A DNA stretch of 64,000 nt from positions 75,917,102 to 75,981,101 of the forward strand of contig CM031858.1 in NCBI GenBank assembly GCA_018697195.1, in the 5' to 3' direction. Source of the stretch: Certhia americana (taxonomy: Eukaryota > Chordata > Aves > Passeriformes > Certhiidae). The translations under genes and the position numbers were made by a program. Positions 37,631 through 50,200 of the stretch are shown in pieces. The notes beneath the pieces were generated by a model that ran no database searches, was not told where the DNA came from, and saw nothing but the letters and a program-made list of their open reading frames with translations. The number at the start of each line of letters is the position of its first letter. The first letter of the stretch is position 1.

Positions 37631-40600
37631 GTGTGTTGGAAGGGTGAGTAGGGGTGCTGTTTCAATACAAGTGGCCAGAGAATTAAATTGATTGCTATGG
37701 GTTGAGAGCAGGATCCGAAGAGAGACAGGATGCATTTTTTTCATGGGTTGATAGAAAGTGAGACATATCAAAAGAAACAGACTGATGCTTGAAGATCTTT
37801 ATCTGTAAGGAAAAAAGACAGTAGATGAAGGAGTCTTTCTTGAAAGATTAAATGAGTAATAAGAAAATGTCAGAGATTTTTACACAGCCAGGCGTTAGCT
37901 AGCCTTGTGGTCTATCCACCCTGGAATGTCTAAAATGAACTGACTTACATAGTCTCAGTCATGTCCATACTTGATAGCTGTGCTATGAGGGGATGTAATT
38001 AAGGAGCTTGTAAAGTGGCTAAACTTTTTAAAACTGTTACGAATGAAATTAAATGTATTGTATTGAAAATGTCAGTTCTCTCTGTTGCCCTTAAAAGTTA
38101 ACACATTTTGTTTAAAACTCCATCATAATAGCAAGAAAACATTAATGGAAAGTTAAGTGATTTCAAATCTTCATAGCTTTGACATGTATAACTTGTAGTC
38201 AGTATATAAAAGTGTGAATTAATTGCACTGCCTATTTTCAGCCAATGCTGTTTATTGTCATTAAATATCTTTATTGTTTATTATCATTTATTGTTGGAAA
38301 TACAATTCATAGCACTATATCCTGCATTAAAATCTTAGCTAATCGATATGGACATACACCTCTCAAGCCTCTGCCCTGCTCGACTCCTCCTCTCCACTTC
38401 ATGACCTCACCATCTGCCCCACTTGCTCCCAAAAGAAAAGAAAACAAGAAAAGGAATGATTCGGGCAAATGTTGGTTGCCTGCAGGTTATTTACCCCATT
38501 AGCCTTTTCAGTGAAAAATACCAAGTTTTTTTTCTTGCAAAAACATTATCGTAGGGGGAAATGACCTGAAGTTTTAGGGGGATATTTGAAGAATAGTGAC
38601 AGTTTTAACTGTCTATCTCTATACTCTCCTTCTTGAAAATTATTTTGGAAAGTAATATTTTTTATAATGGTGACTCAATAAGTCCACTGTTTTCTAGGAA
38701 AGGAAGCTGGTTTTAGAAGTAGTTACACGCACTGATCCTCAGTTTGGTGTAGCATATGGCTCACTTTATTTTTCATGTTATATTTATATGACATTTAGTA
38801 AATGCCTGGGTGCTTCTTCCACCCAGAGAGATGCAAGTCTTGACCAGGGTAGAAGTATTTCAATGCACATATAAGAATGCATTATATGTCTTCACTTTTT
38901 TTCTTTTGTGATAATCAATGCTTTCTCAGTATAGTATTCATTCATATACATCAGAGTATTAATTATTTAAGAAAATCAAAACACAGTAACTTAATGAACT
39001 TCAAGGAAAAAAATCAAGCGTAAAACAGTTCCAGTTGGAGAAAACCAGGTTACATGAAAATAGCAGGAAGTTCCGTTTCAGTCTTTCACAAGGTCTGACT
39101 GCAAACATTGTTTGACGTGATGTTTTTGTTCTCCTTTTGTTCCACAAAGCTGTTGCTGTAAGTCAAAAATAAATAAATCATACTTTCATGGCAATGTGTC
39201 TGTGCACTTTTAAACAAGTCTTACAAATACATCTCTATTATTATTTTAGAAGATCACATGTTCTATCTGCTTGTAAGTGAAGAGCGCTTACTTTCCAGTG
39301 TGCTAGCCTCAGAGGTTTTATGACATGACAGCTTACCAAACACAGGGAAATGTTTGCCGTTCTCATGTTTTGATAAAAACAGGCAACAATTGTATAATTA
39401 TTTCCTGATTTTTTCCATTGGTGGGTTGTGAGCCTCTTCATACATAGTTATGATCCTAGAAGTGACCTCAGCAATATGGGAAATAACATTCCTCTCATTA
39501 ATCAGATAAATTGGGGGATCTGACTTACTGAAGCTTTTCAGACTTCTTAAACACAGGCAGAGAGATTACACAGGAAGGTAGGATAGCCTAGTTCCCTTTT
39601 TTGAAGTTGTTTTTTTACTCTAAGGCTGTATCAAATAATATTAAATGTATAGTTATATGCAGAGTTCAACTTTATTTCAGACATTTCAAGTTCTTTGAAT
39701 GAGGTCGATGTTAATTTTTTTTGCCTCAAGCTATGTCTCCTTATTACTGACAGCAGAGTACAATTACTATCTGGCCCAACTCCATTGAAAATTAGTGTTT
39801 GATACTAATGCTTTAATGTTTTACGAGCTTTTTAGGGACATTCATTAAAATGAGGTTTGGAAATGGGTAAAGGAAAGGGAGCTCTATAGAAGCTGACCTG
39901 AAACCAACCATAGACTAGTGAGGAACAGCCCCACTAAAACAGGGATAGTGACACGTGGAAGAGGAAACAACTGTTAATGACTGAAGTTCATAATCCAGAT
40001 AATGTAAAAGAAAGAGATATATTATCCTAAATGATACATAATTTCAAAAGTATGGGGTGACAGTTAGATAGAACAAGCTTCAGGGGTAAAGGAGTTTGCA
40101 CAGTTTCCCTTCCTGAAGATATATAGGGAAATTGCGTTACCTGAAAAGGAAGCTTTTTAACCCTGTATTATTAACATGGGTTCAGGAATCAGGATTCAGC
40201 ATCAACTTTCCTAGTAAGACCATTGTGTCCCACCAGACTCTTGCTTTCATTTGCTGCTTTCATAATATATTTCCTGGACACTTATTCTTGCACATCAGGG
40301 TAGCACCTTCCTCTTTATGTAGTCTAATTTTCTTCCTAATAATATATGTTTGTCTTCATTCTTTTCCTCTTAACATTCCCTCTTTCTTTTCTTTTCCTCA
40401 CCTGCCATGGTTTTCTCCCTTCCTTTGATGCTGCAGGGACATAATTTCTCACATTTGGCCCATCTGTGTAAATTTTTCATCTTTAATTGAAGCAAAAACC
40501 CCATTGAAGACACTGCTCACAAGAATGGGACGTGTGGTCCAACAAGTCTACCATCTCTTGATCCCCTTTTTCTCTAGTTTTTAATTGTTTTCGATTGTAC

Positions 40601-43600
40601 AATCTTTGTGTCAAGAGTTGTATCTTCCTGTAGTAAGTCTATGTGTGTTTCTAGACTGCAGAAATCCCCTGCTCTTCACTGATTCATGGAAACAGACTGC
40701 AAGGTTTAAGTCATGTCCCTCAGGATGACATTGTTTTTGCAAAAGCATACATTACAGTTAAAAAGAAGCAGAGATTACAATGTATATATTATGCTTTTAA
40801 ATGAGTAGGCTTTGAGCATATCTTCAGGGATGACTATTTTCAAGCCGCTGTGAAAGCTGCACCTCCTGAATGACTTCTCAGATTCTAATAAGTTGATATA
40901 GAGGCTAATCTAGTCTTTGTTACTACTTTTTCCTGGTTCCTCTTTTTATTGTGGCTTGTCATAGATAAAACAACATAGCATGTTAAAGAATGACGTTCAA
41001 GCACTATCTTCATTTGTATTAACAGAACCTTTTACAAAGGCTCTGCTGTTTTGTAGAGTTGCAATTCATTGAAGCCACTAGGTATGGCATGTGTGTCTGA
41101 ATATTTGTTCAGGTAATTATTTTGTAGCAAAGCTTTGAGGATACTATGCTCTTTTGGGAGGGACAAAGCTTCAGTCTTCTTCATTGTTGAACCTTTAAGC
41201 CTGGTGGTTTGAAAAAATTTCCAGGTAGAAAAATTCTACATCAAAATGAAACAGACCTACCTCACCATATTGATTCCTGGAATTTGTATTTAGCAGAGGT
41301 CAATGTCATGGGTTTTTTTACAATGCTAATTTTACAATGGCTTGTTTAAAGATTCTCCTCACCATCAAATGGGAACTAAGAGAGTTCACAACATGAGACT
41401 TGGTCAGATTACTTTAGGAGCAGCTATGTTTCAGTTTCTGTTAACTGTATCACTTCAGGTTTGAGGATGAAGAGTCTTCCTGTAAAGATCAGACTCACTG
41501 AGGTACACCAGACGGTTTTGGGCACCATCTTTCTGCTGTAGATGTCTCAGCTGTCAATGTTTTTTAAGGCAGTGACTGGTTGGGATACGTTTAATGTAAG
41601 CTTTGTTTACTGTCCTGTGTTGCAGCAGAGTGGGATTTGGGGTCTGCGGGTGCTGAAGTCCATCTCTGTACTGTTGTACTGAATGGCCCAGACCTGGAAC
41701 CACAGCTCAGATGCAAACATTTATGGAGATATTAATAAGAAAAACAGAGGTCTGAGATTAAAAATAAGAAAATGTCTAAGCACCTAACACAGTAAAATTC
41801 TGTCCACCACATAAGTTTAAAAATTGTATATTTAGGTACCAGAATTATGTGGTCTGTCAACTTTCAGAGTATAGTATATTTTGAACAGTTTTCAAAACTG
41901 ATGATAAATACTCACTTAAATGACTTGGATGAATAGTTTTTGTTTCCACATTTAGGCAAGAATTATACTTTTCATGTATGCATTTACTGACTGCATTAAT
42001 ACTTTGTCCTGCACACCAAATACACTTACCAAATATCATAATGACAGACTTGATAAGTAAAATGCTTGAAACAATTTTTTTTTCCACTAAAGGTAAATAG
42101 GTATGCAATCCCATTCCTTTTTCAGAAAACAAACAAGACTTTTGACCTTTCTTAATCAACAATGTACTCTTGCACTGATCCCATAATCCAGCTTTTTGAA
42201 CTGGGTCATTTGACCTAGAGTCTATAAGCATTAGGTAGGTTCCTGGCTGCTGTTCTCCAAAGGCTGTCAGCAGGTGCTAAAGTATAATTGTAAATCTAGA
42301 CACACATTTGCTAAACACTTGTCTGTGACCATTAATTAATTTCACAAAAATTTTGGGTTGTTTATGCAGTTCAAACACTACCCACAGGTTTGAACTGAAG
42401 ATCTAGATTCTGACTTCCTTTCCCTTTTCCTTATGTTTGTTCTAAAGTCTCTTTGGACCATTTCTATAGTTAGATTGTTATACTGCAGTATTTCTGTGGA
42501 ATTGAGGTGATAGCTGAAGTAGCTCTGTCTTAAAAGCCAGTATGAAGGTCACGAAGTACACTTAATAAGAATCTCCTTGGCATTCTATTCTCAGGCATAC
42601 TGGCTCTGGGTATGCATTACACACTTTTATATATCCTTTTTATACTAATTTGATATATAATCTAAATGAAAAAAAAACAAAAAAAAAAAAAAGAAAAATA
42701 CTCCATTCCACGGTTCATTTTTTCTATGTAAGAAAATGCTGCAAATAAAAACAATATTTTAAAATGGAAAATTTAATTACAGATTTCTAAGAATACTTCT
42801 AGCATGAAGAAAAGCTAGAAACTAGTACTTCTTTACTAGATTTTCATTGTCTTGAACAGTCTGAGCAGAATTTTACTCAGTACTTCTTCTAGGAATTTGA
42901 TGATGAAGCCATTCTGCCAAATCTGTGTTCATTCAAATTTATTGCAACAAGCTTTCTATAAAAACTCTTCTAGTTCAAGTAATATTTCATTCATTAAATT
43001 GGAGCAATAATTATATACAAAATGAAAAGCCCTTGCCTTTCCATTTAGGAGACTTGTATGTTTGCTTGTTAAGTGTCTTTTCAATTCTCTCTAAAATATT
43101 AATAGAATTCATGGTGGTTGGTTGCCATTATTTTAAATATATAACTATATCTCTTATAAAAGCTTTTATTTACTGTCACAAGGAGCACATTTTATTCCTT
43201 TACTACATAAATAGTAATAATTTTGGGTGTAAGTTAACTTACCCAGTGTAGATCTATCTCAATGTAACTTCAAAAAGATGTTACAGAAGTCCTGATTTGC
43301 ACTATTATAAGAGAAGAAGGAAAAAAAGAAGCCCTATGCCTTCAATAAAAGTCCTGAATGATGAGCAGACCTCTCAGTAGAGCTGTGTTTCATATTTTCA
43401 TTATGAAATAGCCTTCTGGTTTTTGGTTTGTTGTTGTTTTTTCTTTTTAAAATCTGGCCTCCTAGATAGTCACACTCAGGTTTTCTATAAACCAGATCTT
43501 TTTGTAATTTGGCCCTTCCTCATCTGAACTGCTACTTGAAGGAGAGCATGTCAAAAAAAATAAAGCAAGAAAATGTGGTATACCTGGCTTCTACTTGAAC

Positions 43601-46600
43601 AAGTGCATATGTCAGAATAAATACAGAGGGTGAAAGATGGTGTTGAAAAGGTAAGTGCTGATAAGGAAAACACTCAAATTAATTTGTCAATTAAAATGCT
43701 TTTTAAAGAGCATCACTTGCCTCTAATATTCTTTTGATGCAGTGTAAAAACTGATACCCCATTTTTTGGTTCTCACTGCATATAAATCTAATAAAATTTT
43801 CAGACGCCATCACTTTCTTCTTCATTTGCCCTCGTCTCTTCTCATCTCGTTCCTATCGTCCTATTTTTATTAGTATTTGTAAATGACCTTTGTTAATGCA
43901 CAGAATGCATAAGCCACTATTTCAGGTGCATCAATGGACTTCAGTCCCACTCTGCATTACCCATCAGATGCAGCACATAGCAATTACCTGTCACTGCTCT
44001 TCACCCTGAGAGCCAAAATTTGTCTGTCAAGGACATATTTGAGATCCAGCAGCCAAGAATTGTGAGTAATCCTAGGCAAGATGTAGAGGAGATACTATGT
44101 ATGGCAGGATGGACAAGCAATTGGATGATTTTAATAGTTAAAGAGAAAAAAAAAGAAACAAACCCAAAATCAAACCCAAACCAACAAGCAAAAGAACAAA
44201 CAAACATCCCCCAAATAAAACCTAAAAAAAGCCACCAAAACCACAGGAAATATTAGAAAGTAGCCTTATTTTTTTTTTTTTTTTTTTTTTTAAAAATGTC
44301 TGGAACTGCCTGTAGCATCATCTTTCAAAAACAATGGGTATTTTTTTTGCAAATGCTTTCTAAAGGTCACTTTTTTTTAATCAACTCACTTTTTCTGTAA
44401 TAATTGTATGACATTTTTTTTGCCCTATTTGTGGTCAAAGAGCATGAATACTTTATATAGAAAACTCACACACTTAACTGTCTTTCTAAATGTTGCTGTT
44501 ACAGTTCTGTTCAAGGATGGAAGGGGGGTGCTGAGCAACCAGAATTACCATTCACTTCTCATTACCTAGTGGCTATACAATCCTTTTTGTGGTACACTTA
44601 TAGGGATGCTAATTCAGGTAAAAATAGCAAGGTGCTATGTTTAAATTTTCTCTTGAGTGGAAGGTCTCACAATTATTGCTAAATATGTCTTCTGTCCTGT
44701 CAAGGTATGCACACAGTTCATGTTCATATACCTAGTGACAGATGATGATTTTAAATAACAGCTGAGATTTAATAAATCTAATTTGATATAATCTCACTTA
44801 TTTGATAAAGAGCAGGTGGAGCTGGTTATCGTGCACCCCACCTCAGTTGTTTTTCTTAGTGCAGGTTCTACCAGACAAAACACAAGTGGATCTACTTAAA
44901 ACGTTTTGACTGCAGTGTTTAGGTGCAGCAGACATTTCTTTTTTTCTGCCAGCTGTTCTTTAGGTTCTCTTTGGACAAATACTATGGTAGAGACATAGTT
45001 TGTTATCATTTCAAAGCATACGTTGGGATGTTTGGGGTCATTCTTTGACTCTCTGCCTCTTTGTGCCCGTATGCCTCCTGCAAAAATGATTAAGGAAATA
45101 GAGGTCTTGTGTCATATAAAATTTTAAAATATACAAGTGCTGGAGGTTATATCTATGTGTGTTATGTGGCTTACATGCTCATCTTGTTCAAATTTTATTT
45201 TTTAAGAAAAATGGTCTGATATTAATCATTTCCTGAGTTAGGCTAGTCATTTTAGGAGTCATTCTTCTTAAGTTTCTGATGGGATATTTCCCTATCCCCA
45301 GTAAAAGTAAACAACAGTATTTGTTTTGGAAAATGTCTCCTTCATACCTCTTTAGTGTTAATCTCTTCAGATAGAAATTTCCTTTTTTGCAAAGAAACAA
45401 AACTTGGTTCAAATGGGTTTAGTTTTCATGGGATATGTAGATATATTTTTTTAAAGTGCACTTCATAAGGTATAAATGTGATGTTTTAAATAGCTTGTCA
45501 GGGAAAAGAAGTGATTTTTAATGCAGATCTATGAAATAGATGCTCTTTAGTAGCATCAATACCCCTGAAGGCAAACATTTGAAAAAGCAGAGAGCATCAT
45601 AATGCCAAGATAAATGTTCTGAGTAGGGTAGAAAGCAAAATGTAATACAAGTAAATAGAAAAACATTTCCTGTCAAAAAAAGAAAGTATTAGTAATCAAA
45701 ACTATTTTTCTATTTTTTAGTTTATTTACAAATATCTAATGAGGCATTGAGGTTATTTGAATATTAAGGGTTTTTTTCTCTTAATTACTTTAAATTTTTT
45801 TTTATCTTGAAAATAATTAGGAATACAAATTAAATACATAATACGGATTTTCTTTATTATGAAAAATTCTATTGCTCTTTTACTGAAGCAAAACACAGCC
45901 ACAGAAATGAAAACTAATTCTAAGTAATCATTTGAAGTACCGCTTTATAATTTTTTATGAGAGTATTATCCCATGTATGTTAGAGTTTGATATTCTAAAA
46001 TTGCAAAAATTCTCAACCTCTCTGTAAAACTAACTGTTATTTGATAATCATTTTCAAGAGTTTTGTAATTGGATAATCCTATTCATCCTTCTTTAAGGCA
46101 TTCAACTATATTTTATGGAAGGTATTGTGAAAGAAGCACTGCTCTGGTATTATAACCTAGCTTTAAGTTAATTAAAAAGGTTATCATGTTTACTAACCCC
46201 ACAACTGAAAGAAGTTTTAGAGTCTGTTCAGTACACCGCCTCACTGTTAAAAACTTACAGCAACAGAGGTATCTGGCAAACTTTGGTTTACAGAGCAGGC
46301 AAAATTTTTTTCAGAAGAGTCAACCTGGACGGAAAATGAATTTAACCTTCTATTATTTCATCAGGAGCTGGATCAGGCTATGGCTGTGAAGTGGATATGA
46401 TTGATAGAATTAGAAAATCTAACTGAGCGGGTAGGTTTGATAAGCACTCATGAGAGCTTTGAAGTTTCATGGAATGTCTAAACAGAATCTTGATTTCTTG
46501 TCTTGATTTCTACTGTACCCTTATGTCTGGGATTGAATTGTCATTCAGTGGCTAGGATGTTGAGTAATAGACACATTCCTGCTTCAGTCATTAAACCAAA

Positions 46601-46718
46601 GAAGTTGACAAGTATGAGACACCTCTGAGTGAGATTAGGTGAGAATGTGATTACTTATGTGATGTCATCAAGGGTTGCTGAGCTTTGTGTTTTGGACAAA
46701 TTGAAGTTTGTAAGTACT
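37630..46718. other. Non-coding DNA, no gene seen
   Basis: About 9 kb of AT-rich DNA with no supported exon or transposon. It includes an A-rich run near 42668-42692, an A/C-rich low-complexity stretch (about 44150-44250) leading to a T23 run at 44269-44291, and a short imperfect repeat of TCTTGATTTCT near 46490. Confidence 0.55.
44150..44291. repeat. A/C-rich low-complexity block followed by T23
   Basis: About 100 bp built almost only from A and C on the + strand (words such as AAACCCAAACC and AACAAACAAAC) is followed, after a short gap, by 23 consecutive T. No coding content. The short open frames here are composition artefacts. Confidence 0.85.
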
Positions 46719-47283
46719 TGTGGCAGGATGACCTAGGCTGGATGCCAGGTGTCCTCAAAATCATGCTGTTACTCCCCAGATGGACAGTGAAGAGAAAATA
46801 AGTTGAAAAACAACTCATGGGTTGAGATAAGGCAGTTTGCTAAAGCAAAAGTGAAAGTTTGCAGGTGCATGACCAAAGAAAAAGAAAACATTTATTCTTT
46901 ACTTCCCGTCAGCAAGTGATGTTCAGGCAACTTTCAATGTAGCGGTTGCTCTGGAAAGCAAACACTCTAAATAACAACTGTCCCCTCTTTCTCTGCCTTG
47001 CCTTAGCTTTTAAATCTGAGCAGATGTCATATGGTATAGAATATCCCTTTGGTTAATTTGATCAGCTGCCTGGTTGTGTCCCACTGTCCCACCCAGGATC
47101 CTGCCCACCCCCAGCCCCTTGATGTGGGGAATGCTGAGGACAGTGCTGATGCTGTGCCAGCGCTGCTCAGCAGTACCCAAAGCACACAAAGGTGTGTTAT
47201 CAACACCTTTCCAGCCACCAGTGCAGAGCACAGCATTGTTTAGGGTTGCTGTGGGAAAATGAACTCTGGCTGTGCTAGACTCA
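46719..47283 (-). mobile_element. Second copy of the ERVL-like LTR family (uninterrupted)
   Basis: This shares its layout with the outer LTR at 21133-22328: ATGGGTTGAGATAA, then TTCTTTACTTCCCGTCAGCA and TGTTCAGGCAACT, then GATGTCATATGGTATAGAAT and ATCCCTTTGGT, then CTGCTCAGCAGTA and GTTATCAACAC. On the minus strand a TATA-like TTTAAAAGC sits near 47010, in the position expected for the LTR promoter. Length is about 565 bp, equal to the outer copy once the nested insertion there is removed. Edges are approximate and no clear target duplication is visible (GTACT-like left, GTAAA right), so the copy is old. No internal retroviral sequence flanks it. Confidence 0.8.
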
Positions 47284-50200
47284 GTAAAGTCTACTGAATA
47301 CTGAAATTATTGTTGTTCTTTGCCAAAATTCCTTTGCCTTTAAATAAGAGATGCCCACAAAGATTTCTGTTCCCAGATTTTAGAGAGTTCTCCATCTGCC
47401 CAACATAAAAATCAAGGGGCTTTTCTTTTTTCATTTATCCCAACCTAGCAAACCTGGGGTAGTGGGTTAATATATTAACCACTGTTTTCTGGGAGTTTTG
47501 CTTCCCTCCACAGGTCCTTAGCATCATTTTCCCTTTTCTGTTCCTAAGGAAGTAATGAGTCACTGTCTCAAGAGCTAACTAACTAAAAACCTCTCATTTT
47601 TTCAAGAGATTGGCATGTGATCATAAATTGCCAAAATTTCAGATACTAAACCCAGGGATTATCATAGGCATAAATAGAACCGTTCTTAGTCGGGATTAAG
47701 TCTGAATTGGTGGGGGAAGAGGTATTGAGGTTATATATCTTCTTGAATATGGAAGCAGTATATTTATTTTCAATAACAGTGGTAGACAGTAATTACAGCC
47801 TTTGCTCATTCTCCTGCCTCAGGGGAACTGAACTGCTGCTGGTTTAGGGGAGGCTGATCTGCTACTGGCTGCTGCCATTTAACACTTAGGGTCCTTTGAA
47901 ACGGTTTGTGAACTACTTCTCCTTTCTTTTTTCTGTTTGATTTTCCTGATGAATATGTTCCTGAAGTGCCCTTTAAAGCAAGTTCAGATATCTGTGCAAA
48001 TAATATCTTTTAAACACCTGGAGGAGACCAGTAAACATAAATCTTTAGTTCAAGAGAGCCTGTATTCAACAAATTCCCTCTCCTCCCCATAACTGGATGC
48101 ACTTGATTGAACAGAGTTTACTACTTATAAATTATGATTCTTAATAATATTCCTGTGCAGCTATAATGTTTCTTTTCTATTGTTCTCAGTCTTCCTAATG
48201 CTAAAGAATGAAAATTTACCTATAGTTGATTTTTACTGTCAAGAACAAGAGAATTCCTGTTGTGTGTATATGTTAGTAATTGTGTCTGAGAAAAGGAAGT
48301 CTCATTTCTGTGAGCATGCATATACATGAACATCTTGGTTTTGTATATTACTGTCAGAGTATTGTTTAAAGCTAGTGTAATACCCACAGCATGAGATGTT
48401 GGCATATTCATCCAGTCTTTACACACTTTGTATGCCTCTCAAGTTCTGATTAGACATTATGTAATGATTTTCAATTTTTAATTGTTCATTTCCTGTTATT
48501 TCTTCTCTCTAAAACCAGATGCTCTGCTATTCTTTCCAAGAACCACTGTTGCCATTTTCCCAGGACAGACAGGCTTCCTACTTAAAAAACTCTTCCTTTC
48601 ACCTCAGCTATACTCCTTTCCCTAACAGTTACCCCTCAGCACCCACTTTAGAACAGACATCAAGTCAAAGGAATAAAAGAGGATAGATATGTCAGATCAG
48701 CTCATCCTAAAGATCTTCTATACTGCACTCTATCCAAGTATGTTCACATACTGTTCTTAAAAATCTTTGTTCATTCTTGTATATGTTTTTTCTTTCTATG
48801 TGGCTGTAACAAAGTGATCCATATAACAGATAAATAGAATGAAAGAAAAAAAAAACAACAGTCTAATTGCACACTATAAGTCTTTTAAATCAGGATGAAA
48901 CCATCCCTTTAAAATGTCATTAATATTATTGGTAAAATACATTTTTATTCCACTGTTTAGAAGGCTGATTAATTTGCAGGACCCAAAGAAATAAGGCCTT
49001 TGCAGAATAGTCCAAAAGAGAATATAATGGTACAATAGAAGGATTAATTGTGAAAGTAATCATGTTAGTTTTCTAATTATTCAAATCTTAATTACAACTG
49101 TATTGGCCCAATTAGTTCAAAACACAAGGCTAATGTTAGGGTTGGGTGGATACTCAGCATCTGTGCATAAGTAAGAGGCATCTGTTGCCAAGTGGTGGAG
49201 CGATAGAAAGCATCAACTCACCAGCTGTGAAGTCAACAGAGCTCTTAAAAACTAAATTTGAGCCAACACAATGATTTAGCACCCTTGGGAGTGTGTAAAG
49301 CTTATCACACATGTATACTTTAGCTAGTTTGTGTCACCTAGTGGGACTGAAATCTAGAGCAACTATGCATATTTAAGTCTTTGCCTGCTTTTTAAACAAT
49401 GTCCTGCCTGATGAGGATCAGAAGTGGGGAATCTGACAGTGACATTTCTGCCTATCAGTGTTGCAGTGGTGTTTTGTTGTGTTTGTTTTATATTTTTTTT
49501 TTTATCTTGAACAATCTAGAGAACAAAATATTGCTAAGCTGTTCAGAATATGCAGTGCCTTAAGATTTTACAGCATTTTACAAGTATTGCATACAGACAG
49601 AAGGATAGAAAATAGTGAAACATGAAGATGAATATCTTGTTTAAAAAGTGCTGTCTTATTTTCCTAACACTAGTTTTGTAGGAAGATGTGACCATACTAA
49701 ATGTCCATTGTATCTTGTACTTTGTTTATTGCTATCAATTCCAGAAAGACAGGATTTTTATGATTCTGACTATTGATACTGATCTTATTGCCTACAGAGA
49801 CTGAGGATATTAATAGTGTTGCTAACTTTACAATTGTATGTTTAATATTTATGCATTATTAACATTTAATGGTAACATGTAAACTTTGCTGAAAGATAAT
49901 CAATTGGCAGCAAGAACAAGAGAAGAAGGTGAACATTAAAACATAAGATGGAAATATATTGAACACTAATGCATTCACTTATGACCTAGTTCTGAATGTT
50001 ACGGATCCTTTGTCAGGGATTTCATTTGCATTACTTTCAAGTTTTTATTTATTCACATATCACAAAGTACAGATGGAGGAGTGTTTAGATTCATTGTAGT
50101 CTGATAATGTTATTAATTTACATGAAATGCATAGAGTTTGGTATTCTACTGCAGAACAGTAGAAAATGAGCTCAGCTTTCAAGATTGCCTTTACAAGAAT

